Assembly: GCA_009746045.1 (NCBI GenBank)
Contig: RPFO01000138.1
Location: forward strand, 280,001 to 344,000
Origin: Mesostigma viride
Lineage: Eukaryota; Streptophyta; Mesostigmatophyceae; Mesostigmatales; Mesostigmataceae
Length of the DNA stretch: 64,000 bases
Direction of reading: 5' to 3'
The position numbers were made by a program, and so were the translations under genes. Every line of letters starts with the position of its first letter. Positions within the stretch are counted from its first letter, which is position 1. The notes below the pieces were generated by a model. The model made no database searches. It saw nothing but the letters and a program-made list of their open reading frames with translations, and was not told the origin of the DNA. Shown here piece by piece: positions 32,100 to 44,100 of the stretch.

Positions 32100-32255
32100 A
32101 TGTCAAAGAGACAACCAGTGCAGCGCACCAGAAATCTAGCTGGAGAATCCGGACAATGGTAGCTCGAGCCAGCTGTTATCTTCTCCGCGTTTTCGGGTCA
32201 TGGATTGAACAGGATGATGAATATGCATCAATGGAGATGGAAATGTGCAGCCTTG
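32100..32255 (-). repeat. Dispersed short repeat (GGTCCGGATTCT family), minus-strand copy
   Basis: Contains GAGACAACCAGTGCAGCGC, GAATCCGGACAATGGTAGCT and CATGGATTGAACAGGATGAT, matching in inverse the copy at 8785-9135. It ends with GGAGATGGAAATGTG, the inverse of the CCACCTCCAT start of other copies. Confidence 0.55.
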
Positions 32256-32371
32256 TTCATTGAAATTATATGGCTGGCTGACGCTAAGAGCGACTAGATG
32301 ACCTAGACGGTGGGGCCGGAAACAACTTGCTTGATCAGGGCGTGTGTTTCGAGCGCCCGCTGGCTATTAAA

Positions 32372-34435
32372 TAATTAATTAATTAGGAACATAACTCCGT
32401 TGGGAGTATATGTAGCACACGTACAGCCCTGAGAAGGGGCATATGGCTTTTAATACACTCTTGGCTACTTAATCCTGCAAGGGTAGGGTGTAAACTACGC
32501 CTGCTCTGGGTGCACAAAGTGCACCTGCCCACCACTGTATTCAGGCACCTAGGGGCGCCGACAGAGGGGGGAAGATCATCATGCATGGCTAGACAATGGC
32601 TAGAGCGTGGCATCTCAGCAGAGAGCAGCTCTCTGCGTGGGCACAGCATAACTAAATAAAGCTAGGCATAATCTGGTGTGCACATGGCACATCATAGGCA
32701 CACATGTACATGGTTAAATAATGCTAAGTAAGGCATCAGCTGGCAGGGGGCCCATAATAGGCGTACGTACATGTACAAGGCTAGGCCTTATACTATTCTA
32801 CACTACTACTGCTGTATTCCCCTAGCTAAGCTGGGCGCTGTCTGGCCGGAGGGGCTGGGGCCGCAGGGGTCGCTTGCCAGGGCTTGTGGCTGACGTAGAT
32901 GGCCGCCCCCTTCCACTACACCGGCTTCCCCGCCGCGGTCTGCCGGAGCTGGAGGTAGGTCGGCCATATAGGCTCTCCCGTCGCGGTTGCTGCTGCGCCA
33001 GCTAGGGTCAAGTCGTCGTACCAGGGTGCAGTGAGTCTTCTCGAGCCGCTTGCGGCATCTGAAAAACGAAATCTTGTCCGCCGGGACTTCTCAAAGATGA
33101 GAAGAAGCGGAGGCGCCCCTGCCTTCCCCCCGCGAGCGGGGAAGGCGGTGGGCGGCCAGCTTGATCTCACCAATGAGGCCCATGCGGCCAAGGATTTCTC
33201 TCTCAAACGCCTGTGCAAGCGTCACGGAATTCTTACCTTCCACCAGGTCGAAGTTCTTGACGATGACGTTAAGGCTGCGCAATTGATTGTCGAGCTCGGC
33301 CTCCTCGCGGAGGTTGAGCGTCTGCTGCTTGAGCTGCATGTGCTGCGACGGCGGATCGAGGTGGTGGAGGTGGTGTGGTGCTTGAGCATGTCCGCCCAGG
33401 TCTGGGTGGGAGGGGCATTGCCAGCCGGGCCAGCGGGGGCTGGCTTGGCGGCAATGTCCTTCATTCCCTGGGCGGTGAGGCCTGGGTCTTTTGCAGGAAC
33501 TCAATGGCTACTGTATGGCGTACGCTGTCCTGGAGGCGCTTGTCGATGTCGCGGAGCTGGTGATGGAGTCGCGGTGGAGACAGTGGGGTGGGGGGGGCGG
33601 TGTGGAGGCGAGGAGGGTGGAGGTGGCGGTGGAGATGGCGGGTAGCTCAGCAGCCAGCATGCGGCCCACAGCTGCCACATCTGCAGCTAGGGGAACGTCA
33701 CGTGCTGTGAGAGGGCGTCTTGAAGGTGGAGGAGTGAGGTGGATTCGGTCAAGGGGGCGGGTTCAGAAGGTCCTCGGCAGAGCGCTGAAGGATGTACGTA
33801 ACGAGAGCGGAGAGCTGAAGGCGGGGGCGAGCTCTAGAGCAGCCGGGCCTATGGTGGGTAACCATGTGAGAGGCGCGGTGGGAATGAAAACCGGCCATCA
33901 GCGACCATTGCGGAAAAAGTGGTTTTTGGAGTTGAGTTGCTGGTGCGCACAGGGCCAGCAGCGAGGCGTGTGACCCGTAAAACACGAGCTCCAGTATCTG
34001 GATGGATGGCATGTCGAAATAGCCGGGTCTGTCGACGTCAAAGGTGGAAAATAACCTGTCGACGTCAAAGTCGCGCTCAGACCAGCTAGGTTTGCCTGGC
34101 GACTGCGCTTGGGCTCAGGCGATGCAGAGGGCGAGGCACGAAGCCCGGGAGGAACCTGGGCGACCACCAGTGCGCGACTACTGTCACCGCTGCCTTCCGG
34201 ACCTGACTGGGCGGAGCTGCACATGCACAGCCCGAGCTGCAGACGTATTTTCAGTCAGGGCTTAGCGCAGCCGCCAGGCTGCGTTGCGTGGAGGAGCGTT
34301 TGCTCGTCATATATTGGGTAATAGCTTCGGAAAATTATATCAGCGTGCACATGCATCTTAGAAAGACGAAGCAACTGTGATATTCACAGCCGAATTTGGT
34401 ACCCAAACGTGAAAGTTATGAGCTCCGGCGTCAGC
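32372..34435 (-). mobile_element. ORF1-type LINE copy, near full length (about 2.06 kb), decayed
   Basis: The 3' tail (ATTAATTAATTAGGAAC) and inverted end motif ACTCCGTTGGGAGTATATGT are at the left. The 5' end near 34435 meets the 5' end of the next copy head to head. Minus-strand frames carry SPSASPEPKRSR (about 34120), TQTWADMLKHH (about 33385) and LRSLNVIVKNFDLVEGKNS followed by LAQAFEREILG (about 33190-33290). Degraded versions of the TLDDDLT and LWPTYLQLRQTA blocks follow near 32930-33030. These blocks resemble a LINE ORF1 protein with an RNA-binding core and C-terminal domain. No reverse transcriptase lies between the ends. At about 33650 this copy retains the uninterrupted site that is split by the CACTA element in the neighbouring copy. 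Confidence 0.75.
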
Positions 34436-35169
34436 CATGGCTGTCGGAGCTCATAACTTCCACGTTTGAGCCCCGAATTCAGCTGTGAATATCACAATCG
34501 CTTCGTCTTTCTTAGACGCACATGCTGATATAATTTTCCGAAGCTATTACGCAATATATGACGAGCAAACGCCCCTTGCCGCAACGCAGCCTGGCGGCTG
34601 CGCTCGGCAATGAAAGTCCGTCTGCAGCTTCGGCAGCAGATATTCGCCGGCCTCAAGCCCGGAAGGCAACGGTGACACTAGTCGTGCACTGGTGGTTGCC
34701 CAGCCCCCTCACGGACTTGCCTCGCCCTCTGCATCGCCTGAGCCTAAACGCAGCCGCCCTGAGGATCCGCCCCCTGACGAGCCGGGCTGGAAAGAAATCG
34801 ACTTTGACGCCACATCAGCTGCATGGTGGACACAAGGCCCAGCAGCTCCCATCCAGTTTATGACGGCCGTGTTCTACGGGTCGCGCACCTCGCTTCTTGC
34901 CCTGTGCAAGCACTTTTACAACCAAGGTCGCATCATTTCGCCTACCCGCGATGATTACTCGACAGATCTGTCCCGCTACTCCCGCCCCCGCCTTCAGCTC
35001 AGGACTCGCCCTCTGCTGCCTCCTCGGGCGCTCTGTCGCCGAGATCTGGGTCCCCCCCTCCACCACCGAAATTCGCTCCATCGATCATCAACAAGGCCAT
35101 CGACAAGCACTTAGCACGTGACACCCCTGGCCTCAGATGTGGCGGCCATGGGCGACACGCTGGCTGCCG
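34436..35169 (+). mobile_element. ORF1-type LINE copy, 5' part, split by the CACTA element
   Basis: It starts head to head with the previous copy: CGGAGCTCATAACTTCCACG is the inverse of the 5' end at about 34405-34425. Coding blocks include LASPSASPEPKRSRPEDPP (about 34720-34775) and FYGSRTSLLALCKHFYNQG (about 34870-34925). The sequence is cut at CTGGCTGCCG (35169). The missing part resumes at 48058, after the CACTA element. Confidence 0.75.
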
Positions 35170-35185
35170 CACTAGGAGTTAATTT

Positions 35186-35695
35186 TACGGGGCGTAAACG
35201 CCCCGGTTGAGGTTACCAGGGCGGTTACTGGCCAGTAACCATGTACGTTTCAGGTTACCGGCCAGGTTACCGGCCGGTAACCCGGAATGCAACAGACTAA
35301 ATACCGGCCGGTAATGGTTACCGGGCGGTAATAGTTACCGGAACGTTTACTGGGCGGTAACTTTTACCGGAGCCGTAACCATGCCCGTAACCTATCTGGG
35401 TTACGGTCATGGTTACGGCCCAAGTAGAAGTTACCGGGCGGTAAACTGGCATGGTTACGGGACCAGTTCTGAGAACCGGGATGGGTTACCGGCATGGTTA
35501 CGGGACCAGTTCTGATAACCGGGCCTGGCTACTGGCCTGGTTACGGGTCCGTCAACCGTCCCGTAACCTGCAGTAGTTACGGCCCAGTAGTTAACCCTGG
35601 CTACTGCGGTGGTTACGGGGCCGGTTATGCCCCAGTAATAATAGTAACCCATGCCTACAACGCAGCCTGTCCGGGTTATGGCCCCGAATTCTAAA
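35186..35695. repeat. Left subterminal GTAACC/GGTTAC array of the CACTA element
   Basis: Roughly 30 or more copies of GTAAC or GTTAC in both orientations, embedded in variants of GGTTACCGGCCGGTAACC. Spacing is irregular, so it is not a simple tandem repeat. The motif density falls sharply after about 35695. Confidence 0.85.
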
Positions 35696-35699
35696 ATGC

Positions 35700-36424
35700 A
35701 TTGACCCCGGCTATGGTGAGTGGCTTGCATGATATGTTGCTTTTCAAGATGCATTTTTGAATTAGGCATTTCATTAAAATGTTTAAGAAGTCATTAATAA
35801 TCAATTGCACGAATCACTTCCATCCGATGTTGTCAACGTGGGCTTCATGATGAAATCGTGGAGATGACGCACATGAAGTTCACGGAACATCTTAGGTAAT
35901 AAATCAAGCCGTTACGGCAGTAGAACCTTGGCCGATGAGGGTGGCGTCTTGAAGCTGTTGTCACCCTCAAGTCCGCTCGGCCAGGGGTAATCGCCCATGT
36001 TGATTTGAAAGGTACCGCCGTCCATATGGCGGCTCCGCTTTTGGTGCGAGTTGACCAACTTCCCGTCTTAATCATTCCGGATTGCCTGCAGTTCATTCCG
36101 CCTTTGTCCAAGTAAGACAGCAACTGTCACGCACTCATAGAAAACGCAAAATGCCCCGAATGCAGTTACGGCCATACGGTAGCGAGGAATAGCAGTTGAA
36201 ATTTCTAGTACACAGGCAACTAGTAAGAAAAGGGACGATGCGTGCACCACCACCAATACGTACGTGCATCCCTCTCTTGAAAATGACAGCATCTTCCATG
36301 CCGTCCAAGAAAAACGCAACGTATTTAACATGAACCCGAATGCAGTTACGGTCGTAGAGTAGTGAGGACTGGCAGCTGAAAGTTCTAGTTGATGGGCTGA
36401 GAATAAGGAAAAAAATGATGCGTG
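35700..36424. other. Interior CACTA region without a recognised gene
   Basis: Contains a duplicated block of about 90 bp (36155-36245 and 36340-36430) sharing GAATGCAGTTACGG and GCAGTTGAAA-like sequence. Minus-strand open frames of about 90-120 codons here reflect this duplication and show no domain I recognise. Confidence 0.4.
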
Positions 36425-37680
36425 CACTCACCTACCCTATTACGTCCCTCCCATGGCGAGGAACCAGCAAAACCACCCACATACCCTGTTGTGTCCCTCC
36501 CTTGACAAGGAACAAGCACGTGCACATGCCCCACCCCACATGCATGCCTCCCTTGACAAGAATCGAACGGGCACGTGCACCCACCTACCCTATGTGCACC
36601 CCTCCTTTGACAAGGAACAAGCACGTGCACGTGCCTACCCCACATGCATGCCTCCCTTGACAAGAATCGAACGAGCACGTGCACCCACCCACCCTGTGTG
36701 CACCCCTCCTTTGACAAGGAACAAGCACGTGAACTCACCTACACTACGCGCGTCCCTCCCTTGACAAGGAATAGGCACGTGCACATGCCTACCCCACATC
36801 CATGCCTCCCCTGACCAGTAACAAGCACGTGCACCCACCTACCCTACGTGCATCCCTCCTGTGACATGGAACAAGCACGTGCACCCACCAACCCTATGTA
36901 CGTGCCTCTTGACAAGCAACAAGCACGTGCACCCACCTACCCTAAGTGCCCCCCTCCTTCGACAAGGAACAAGCATGTGCACTCACCTACCGTACGTGAA
37001 TCCCTCCCTTGGCAAGGACCAAGCACGTGCACCCACCTACCCGATGTCCGCCCCTCCCTTGATAAGGTACAAGCATGCCCACCCACCTACCCTACCTGCA
37101 TCCCTCCCTTGACATGGAACAACCATGTGCACATTCCTACTCCACATGCCCCCCTCCTTTGACAAGGAACAAGCATGTGCACTCATCTACCGCACGTGCA
37201 TCCCTCCCTTGACAAGGAACAAGCAAGCCCACCCACCTACCCTACCTGCATCCCTCCCTTGACATGAAACAAGCACGTGCACATGCCTACCCCACATGCA
37301 TGCCTCCCTTGACAAGGAACGAGCACGTGCACCCACCCACCCTGTGTGCACCCCTCCTTTGACAAGGAACAAGCACATGAACTCACCTACACTACGTGCG
37401 TCCCTCCCTTGACAAGGAATAAGCACGTGCACATGCCTACCCCACATCCATGCCTCCCCTGACCAGTAACAAGCACGTGCACTCACCTACCCTACGTATG
37501 TGCCTCTTGACAAGGACCAAGCTCGTGCACCCACCTACCATACGTGAATCCCTCCCTTGACAAGGTACACGCATGCCCACCCACCTACCCTACGTGGGCC
37601 CCTCCCTTGATAAGGTACAAGCATGACCAGCCACCTACCCCGCGAGCCTCCCTACTTTGACAAGGAACAAGCACGTGGGC
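36425..37680. repeat. About 46-bp minisatellite, roughly 27 divergent copies
   Basis: The unit resembles CCTCCCTTGACAAGGAACAA then GCACGTGCACCCACCTACCC and a short variable end. Copies have diverged by substitutions and small indels. Each unit carries the palindrome GCACGTGC or a relative, an E-box-like site, so this is a dense array of CACGTG. Confidence 0.9.
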
Positions 37681-38680
37681 CCGCTAGCATGGCAGCAAGG
37701 AAGACATTACCCTAACATGGCATGGCCAAAGCAAAAGAGACAGAGAAGTCAATGGAGAGAGAGCTCCTAAGAACTCCTAGTAAAATTGGAAACCATGGAG
37801 GGCAAAAAACGTTCAACAACTTACGATGGGCATCGGCACATACAGAGAAGCCCAGGTGTGCCAGGTGTAAAATAAGCGAGATTGAAGTGTCGCCTACCTC
37901 GTGGGAGACTTTTGGTATCTGGTAAACAATGAAAGCGAGTGGAAAGATGGACAACGTGAAAATAACATACAATCCACTGCAATGCATGCAAAGAGGACAG
38001 AATCAGTAATAAAGCGCGCTGCATTCAGGCAGCGCTGAGCAATTGAACGGTGAACAATTTAATCCGGAACGCATTGTCTACGCGACTCGATGCGACTAAA
38101 CGTGGCATGCATACGCGGTCGCTGACTGAAGACATTGTGTACCTGGCTCAGCAAGGTGCGCTTGCAGCCGCTTTCTTAAATATGCCGCAGGCGCACGATG
38201 TAACGAATTGAAGTTTGCATGTAGTAACAAAGGCAAGAAAAGCGGTGTAGCTGGCTACCGACTACGCCATAGTAAGCTGTATCGGAGTTGGCGCTGCCGA
38301 TGGCTGGAAACGGATGACCGAATCATGCTAAACTGGGGCTCCAAAAGGGCTTGTCATGCATCCTAGTGCGCCTTTTGCTTTTTTTTCTTCAAGCATCGTG
38401 AGCATGCGGGTTTAGGGGGGCGCTTATTCTTGCACCACTATCAGTCGGCTGGACTGCAATCGGCATAGCCAGCGCAAGGTGATGCAAGGGCAGGCAAACT
38501 TTACCAGCTCGTTCAAGGCTCGTTGATGAAATTCAAACATCTAGGCGGCGCGTCTGCAACGGCTCATCGCAATTCGAATTCGCAAGCAGAACCCTCGTTA
38601 CACGTGGCGCATGCAGAGATCTGCTTCGGGCGGCTTGGCGTATCTCACTGCGTCGTGACTCGAGTACATAGTCAGCCTAG
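37681..38680. other. Unique interior CACTA sequence
   Basis: A 67-codon plus-strand frame at 37722-37925 has ordinary composition and a CARC motif (KPRCARCKISEIEV) but no relative I know. The remainder is without evident genes or repeats. This part is not included in the downstream duplication, which starts near 38680. Confidence 0.35.
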
Positions 38681-38699
38681 TTAGTACTCTGGGGGCCTC

Positions 38700-39295
38700 G
38701 AGTTCGGCAGTCCCCTATTCGGAAATCCCGGATCATATGTACTCCACACTATGTACTCTTGGAGTACATAGTGTGCCACCCTATGTACTCTTGGAGTACA
38801 TAGTGTGGATTACATAGGTAGTCACTCCTTCCTATGTAATACGGGCGTGTCTCACCGCGTCGGCAGTCCCCTATCGGAAATCCCGGATCATATGTACTCC
38901 ACACTATGTACTCTTGGAGTACATAGTGTGCCACCCTATGTACTCTTGGAGTACATAGTGTGGAGTACATAGTCACTCCTTCCTATGTAATACGGGCGTG
39001 TCTCACCGCGTCGGCAGTCCCCTATTCGGAAATCCCGGATCATATGTACTCCACACTATGTACTCTTGGAGTACATAGTGTGCCACCCTATGTACTCTTG
39101 GAGTACATAGTGTGGAGTACATAGTCACTCCTTCCTATGTAATACGGGCGTGTCTCACCGCGTCGGCAGTCCCCTATTCGGAAATCCCGGATCATATGTA
39201 CTCCACACTATGTACTCTTGGAGTACATAGTGTGCCACCCTATGTACTCTTGGAGTACATAGGGTGGAGTACATAGTCACTCCTTCCTATGTAAT
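38700..39295. repeat. 151-bp hairpin satellite, 4 units
   Basis: Each unit contains nested inverted repeats: TGTACTCCACACTATGTACT pairs with its inverse further on, and GTACTCTTGGAGTAC forms small hairpins inside. A spacer with CGTGTCTCACCGCGTCGGCA and ATTCGGAAATCCCGGATCAT completes the unit. It is repeated at 54570-55170. Confidence 0.92.
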
Positions 39296-39408
39296 ACCGG
39301 TGTAATCATGCGTAATCATGCGTAATCATGCGTAATCATGCGTAATCATGCGTAATCATCAGAGTAATCATCAGAGTAATCATCAGAGTAATCATCAGAG
39401 TAATCATC
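39296..39408. repeat. 10-bp and 12-bp tandem repeats sharing GTAATCAT
   Basis: About six GTAATCATGC units are followed by about four AGAGTAATCATC-type units. They share the core GTAATCAT, so the second appears derived from the first. Repeated at 55180-55288. Confidence 0.9.
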
Positions 39409-39430
39409 GTCCAGACAAGCTGCACTGCCC

Positions 39431-40043
39431 CTAAGACCCTAACTTACACAAGATGGCGATGGTCGTCGCCGGCAGCTCGACAAGTTCAGGGCAGCACGAA
39501 ATAAGACAGGCAAGCCGACGCTGGCGCTCATCCCAATGAGGCCATTCATCCGAAGCAGCCTCCATAACCTGGCCGCTCTTAGGGTGGCGAATCGGGGCGT
39601 CGTTGTCGTTGCGGAGCTTCAGCACGCTTGTCACAGCGGCGTCATTGTAGGCGAGTAAGGTATCGATGTCTGCCAGGCTCAAACGCTGGCCTGGCATGTA
39701 GAATGAGGAAGAAATGGCGTCCGGCAAGGAGGTTTCAGCAGCTATCGGAGTTGCTTCCGAAGTTGCTTCCGAAGTCTTGGATCGCTTGTTAGCGGCGTTC
39801 TTGGCGACGACAATGTCGTGGGCGATTTTGTTTGCAGCAATCTGGGCATCAATAGAATCGGCGGCAAGAGCTGAAGACGATGCGGGGACCTCCATAGCTA
39901 CGTTTAATAGCACCTAGACGAGGGCAGGGGGCGCAGGCACACTGATCACGTGCGTGGTGCCGCCATAATGTGCAGAAAAATAGCGAGATCTGCTGGGCAG
40001 GCCGCTGGCGATAACTTGCGAAATCCTGGGCGATGGCTGCCAA
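39431..40043 (-). pseudogene. Unknown 150-200-residue protein, frame disrupted
   Basis: A non-repetitive minus-strand frame runs from an ATG at 39895 to a stop at 39431 (about 154 codons), with low-complexity Ala/Ser/Glu in the middle and a Cys/Leu-rich C-terminus (RLACLISCCPELVELPA). An upstream 64-codon frame starting at 40043 would join it after a single-base change near 39888. The duplicate at 55317-55917 has one base fewer at that spot and reads through from the upstream ATG, but is frameshifted near 55530. Thus each copy preserves the half that the other breaks. I do not recognise the family. It is the best candidate for a protein carried by the CACTA element. Confidence 0.4.
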
Positions 40044-40110
40044 AAATTAGATCGGCGTGTTCGTCATCAAAAGGCGAGTCTATTGCAATTTACCCGACCA
40101 AATTTCATCA

Positions 40111-40452
40111 TGGAGGGAGGGAGAGGGAGGGAGGGAGGGAGGGAGGGAGGGAGGGAGGGAGGGAGGGAGGGAGGGAGGAGGGAGGGAGGGAGGGAGGGAG
40201 GGAGGGAGGAGGGAGGGAGGGAGGGAGGGAGGGAGGGAGGGAGGGAGGGAGGGAGGGAGGGAGGGAGGGAGGGAGGGAGGGAGGGAGGGGGAGGGAGGGA
40301 GGGAGGGAGGGAGGGAGGGAGGGAGGGAGGGAGGGGGAGGGAGGGAGGGAGGGGGAGGGAGGGAGGGAGGGAGGGAGGGAGGGAGGGAGGAGGGAGGGAG
40401 GGAGGGAGGGAGGGATGGATGGATGGATGGATGGATGGATGGATGGATGGAT
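40111..40452. repeat. (GGGA)n and (GGAT)n microsatellite
   Basis: About 300 bases of GGGA with scattered one-base changes, then about nine GGAT units, then a TTAATTAA run at 40457-40485. The equivalent in the second copy is 55983-56286 and is much more interrupted. Repetitive Glu-Gly-Arg frames here are not genes. Confidence 0.97.
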
Positions 40453-40559
40453 GTTCTTAATTAATTAATTAATTAATTAATTAATGGTCAAATTAAAGGC
40501 AATCATGGTACATGAAGCGAGACAAATCATGCCTGGACGCATGGCGATGTAAGAGCCCC

Positions 40560-40770
40560 CCCTCCCCCACGCCAGGAGGAAGGGGTGCGTGACTGAGTAG
40601 AGTAGTTAGGATTTTGTATTAAGAGAGACAACTTTGTATATTATCAAGGAGACAACTTTGTATATAAGATTAGAGTGAGATCAGCTAGTCTTCGCGGCTC
40701 AGTTCTAATGCACCCACCCCCATCAGTCCATGGAATACGTGCTCCTGCTCCAGATCCTTAATTAAGGCCA
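40560..40770 (+). mobile_element. LINE 3' UTR fragment inside the CACTA element
   Basis: Contains GAGTAGAGTAGTTAGGATTT and CACCCACCCCCATCAGTCCA, then GGAATACGTGCTCCTGCTCC and TTAATTAAGG, matching the 3' ends at 8640-8790 and 6060-6170. Repeated at about 56395-56600. Confidence 0.5.
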
Positions 40771-40969
40771 AAATGAGTCCCTTCCAAACAACGTTTGCAC
40801 TTAGATAGTTAGACGAATTATGCCCGACGAAGCTGGAACTTAACAGCCACAATGAATTACGGTTGTTCAGACCTTGTACAACGCCTCAGGGCATTTGGAG
40901 CCCTGAATGGTAACAAATGCTAACAAGGTAGTGTTGCTATCAATAATGATTTTAAAAATTAATATGATG

Positions 40970-41140
40970 TCATTAATTAATTAATTAGTTATCAACATCA
41001 CTCCGTTGGGAGTAAATGTAGCACATATCCCTGAGAAGGGGCATATGGCTTTTAATACATTCTAGGCTACTTCATGCAAGGGTGGGAATGTAAGCTACCC
41101 CTGCTCTAGGTGCACCAGGGCACCTGCACCACCATGTCAT
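40970..41140 (-). mobile_element. 5'-truncated LINE copy (3' UTR) inside the CACTA element
   Basis: TTAATTAATTAATTAG tail, then ACTCCGTTGGGAGTAAATGT and GAGAAGGGGCATATGGCTTT, matching 32390-32510 and 6198-6330 in the same orientation. Repeated at 56805-56975. Confidence 0.6.
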
Positions 41141-41189
41141 ATTACAACCAAAACTGGTCGTCATCATGCAAGCATCTGAAGCATGGTCG

Positions 41190-44100
41190 CAAAACTTCGT
41201 GTGCAAAATCTCATGTCATAAGGAGCCCAACATTATGACAATTGCCAGGCTTTGTAAAGATTTTTGATTTAACGATGACTACAGCACAAACAGTGAGCGA
41301 AACCCTGGTGCATGTGAATGCCTGAGTGGCGACTGTTCCTAACAGAATGCAAGATGTAAGGTAGACATTGCGAGTATGCCACAAATGTGTGATGTGCAGT
41401 GCACATGCATGTGAGCTACCATGGTCCGGATTCTCCCGATTTCTGGCCTGCGCTGGTTGTCTCCTTGATATATACCCCATGACACCATACTTCTAAACTA
41501 CTTAAGAACCTTGGCACATTGCAAAATGGGAAAGAAAGCTGAACAATACATGCAACATCACTCACTAACACAGCCATGTGATTGCTACCAACACGTACCA
41601 TGTACATCCTGTGTGAAATTATTGGCAACGACACGCCAAGCAAACGCCAAGGTATAGTATAACTGCGACAGGCTGGCACATGTCACCTGGCATCCACGTA
41701 TGCTCACCCCAAGGCATTGGCATATCCCCATGTCTATATCCGTTGCCCTTTGTGCGTACCGAGTCACCCATGCAGTCACCCACCCATGCATCCACCTGGC
41801 CCACCCACACAAGTACTCATACACTTGCGCACCTGAGTACCCAGCCACCCACTGGTCCACCCACCCGGTGACCCAGCCAGCCAGCCACGCACCTACTAAA
41901 CCAACCTATCTAACCACTCGTGCACCCAGGCACCCAGCCACATACCCACCCACTGGGACATCCACCCACCCAGCTAGCCACATATGCAATCTACCCACCT
42001 AGGCAATAAGGAGGCATTCACCCATCCTTTTATCCAGGCACCCATTACTAAAACCACGCAGCCACCTAACCACCCAGCCAGCTGGCCCCATGTGTGCCCA
42101 CCAGGCCGCCCACCCCTGACCCACCCACGCCCCTTCCCACTCGACCACTCTTTCCCCCCATACCCTTATACCCACCGACCTGCACCCACTCACCCTCACA
42201 CATCCACATCCTCTCAGCCAGTCACCCACCCATCTCACCCCTAACATGCACAGCCCTCCACCCGCGATAGGTGAGTCGATCCCAACTACAAAACCACCCA
42301 CCCACCCATATCCGTGCACCCACCCACCCATCTACCTTCCCCATCGCTCACCCCACCCACTTCTAATCACAGCTACACATCCACCCGCCACAAACCAACG
42401 GTGCAAATCCTCCAGCCCATGCAACAGTTTCACTCAGGCATCCAACAATGCACCCACCTAGGAGTTCCCAAACCCCGTCGATCCCCCAGCCACCTGGCGA
42501 TTCACTTATAAGCAACCACCCTTGCACCCATCCACCCACCATAACCACCCACCCACCCGCCCTCCCTCCCTCCCTCCTCCCTCCCTCCCTCTCCCTCCCT
42601 CCCTCCCTCCCTCCCTCCCTCCCTCCCTCCCTCCCTCCCTCCTCCCTCCCTCCCTCCCTCCCTCCCTCCCTCCCTCCCTCCCTCCCTCCCTCCCTCCCTC
42701 CCTCCCGCCACCCCACCCACCCACCCTCTCCAACTGCATGTGGACTGCCTCTCCCAGCGACTCGGCCAGCCGTTTGAGTGTGTTTGGGACCATATGCTGA
42801 TGCCCATGGATATTACGCGCGCCATCAACCAGGCAACACCAGTGACACTTGAGCTCCTTGTTATCCTTCTCATCGGATGTACTGACGACACCCTGCACAA
42901 TTACAGCTCACAAGGCAACTAACATGCTGGAGGAACGCATCCGCCGCAGTGGACGTCAGTAACGGATGTTGCAATGTTGCTGGAGGGAGGTCAATCGACC
43001 GCACCCGTACATACAAGGGGCAATTATTGATGCGTCATACCCAAAACAGGAAGAAAATGTGGCACAACTAACCTTGCCATCAACATGGATGGACGGAGTT
43101 GGAGACCAACTGCAGCGCGGCATTCGCAAGGGCACAGGCTGTGTTGTTCAGCAGGTCCACCGCTGGACTGCCCGATGCCGAGTCCAGGTTCTTCCTTACA
43201 CAAACTCTCCACAAGCGTGATTGTCGCGTCCTTGGCTGCCAACTGCGGAAAGGAGGCCAGTGCTCGCTTCAGCAGGAACTCGGCAATTGCAATCACGGTG
43301 GGCCCTGGCACGATTTGCAGGCCTACACATGCTTGCCCCGCATGTGCCTCCCCCACGTGTGCATCCACCGCAGTTGACGTGCTCGCTCGCAGCTCCCACT
43401 ACCGCTGGCTTCGTTGCCATGTTCCTCCACCCGTTGCCTCTTGCATCTTAGCTGTTCCTCGCGCTTCTCCGCAGCCTCTCTTTCCCTCTCTTCCTCTCTC
43501 TTTTCTGCTGCCGTTCATGCCTTGCTCCAGATATAGATGTGGCTGCTTAGGCGTTCAATCTGCATCACAGAATTGGACGATATGCACGTCAAAGGAAAGC
43601 CAACCAAGCAGCAACATTACCAACAATGTAGCGGGAGGGTCAGTGCAGAGGCCAGCAACATAACTGCCTTAGTCTTGTACTCCTACCATACACATTAGGG
43701 AAGACTGCTGGCATGGCAGCCTGCATCACAGCAATGAATTGCCGCCAACTAAAATAAGAGAGTGACTCACCGCTACTCTTCCCTGAAGCCGACTGGTCAC
43801 ACCTCCATTGTGGCGTTGTTTTACCACTTTAAGGCTCTTCCACAGCGTGCGATTTTGTTGATGCCATTTTCTCAATTCCTGTAGCATATATTTTGCCCCC
43901 GCCGCACGCTTCCATGGGTTGCCATGTACATCATACTTTGCTGATGCTGCAGAGAAGTCAAGCGGTTCTTTGCATTCCCTCACCTGTATTCAACGGCAAC
44001 GCCAAAACGGAATGCCAACGAATGCGGAGCGGGGGAACAAGGCATAAATCAACGCATGGTGAACCGGCAGATGCTGAGGCAGACACGACAATGCACTGGG

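Noticed and set aside
40057-40468. Glu-Gly-Arg-rich frames (and the Pro/Ser/Leu frames near 42.5 and 58.4 kb)
   Set aside because: They come from GGGA/CCCT microsatellites.
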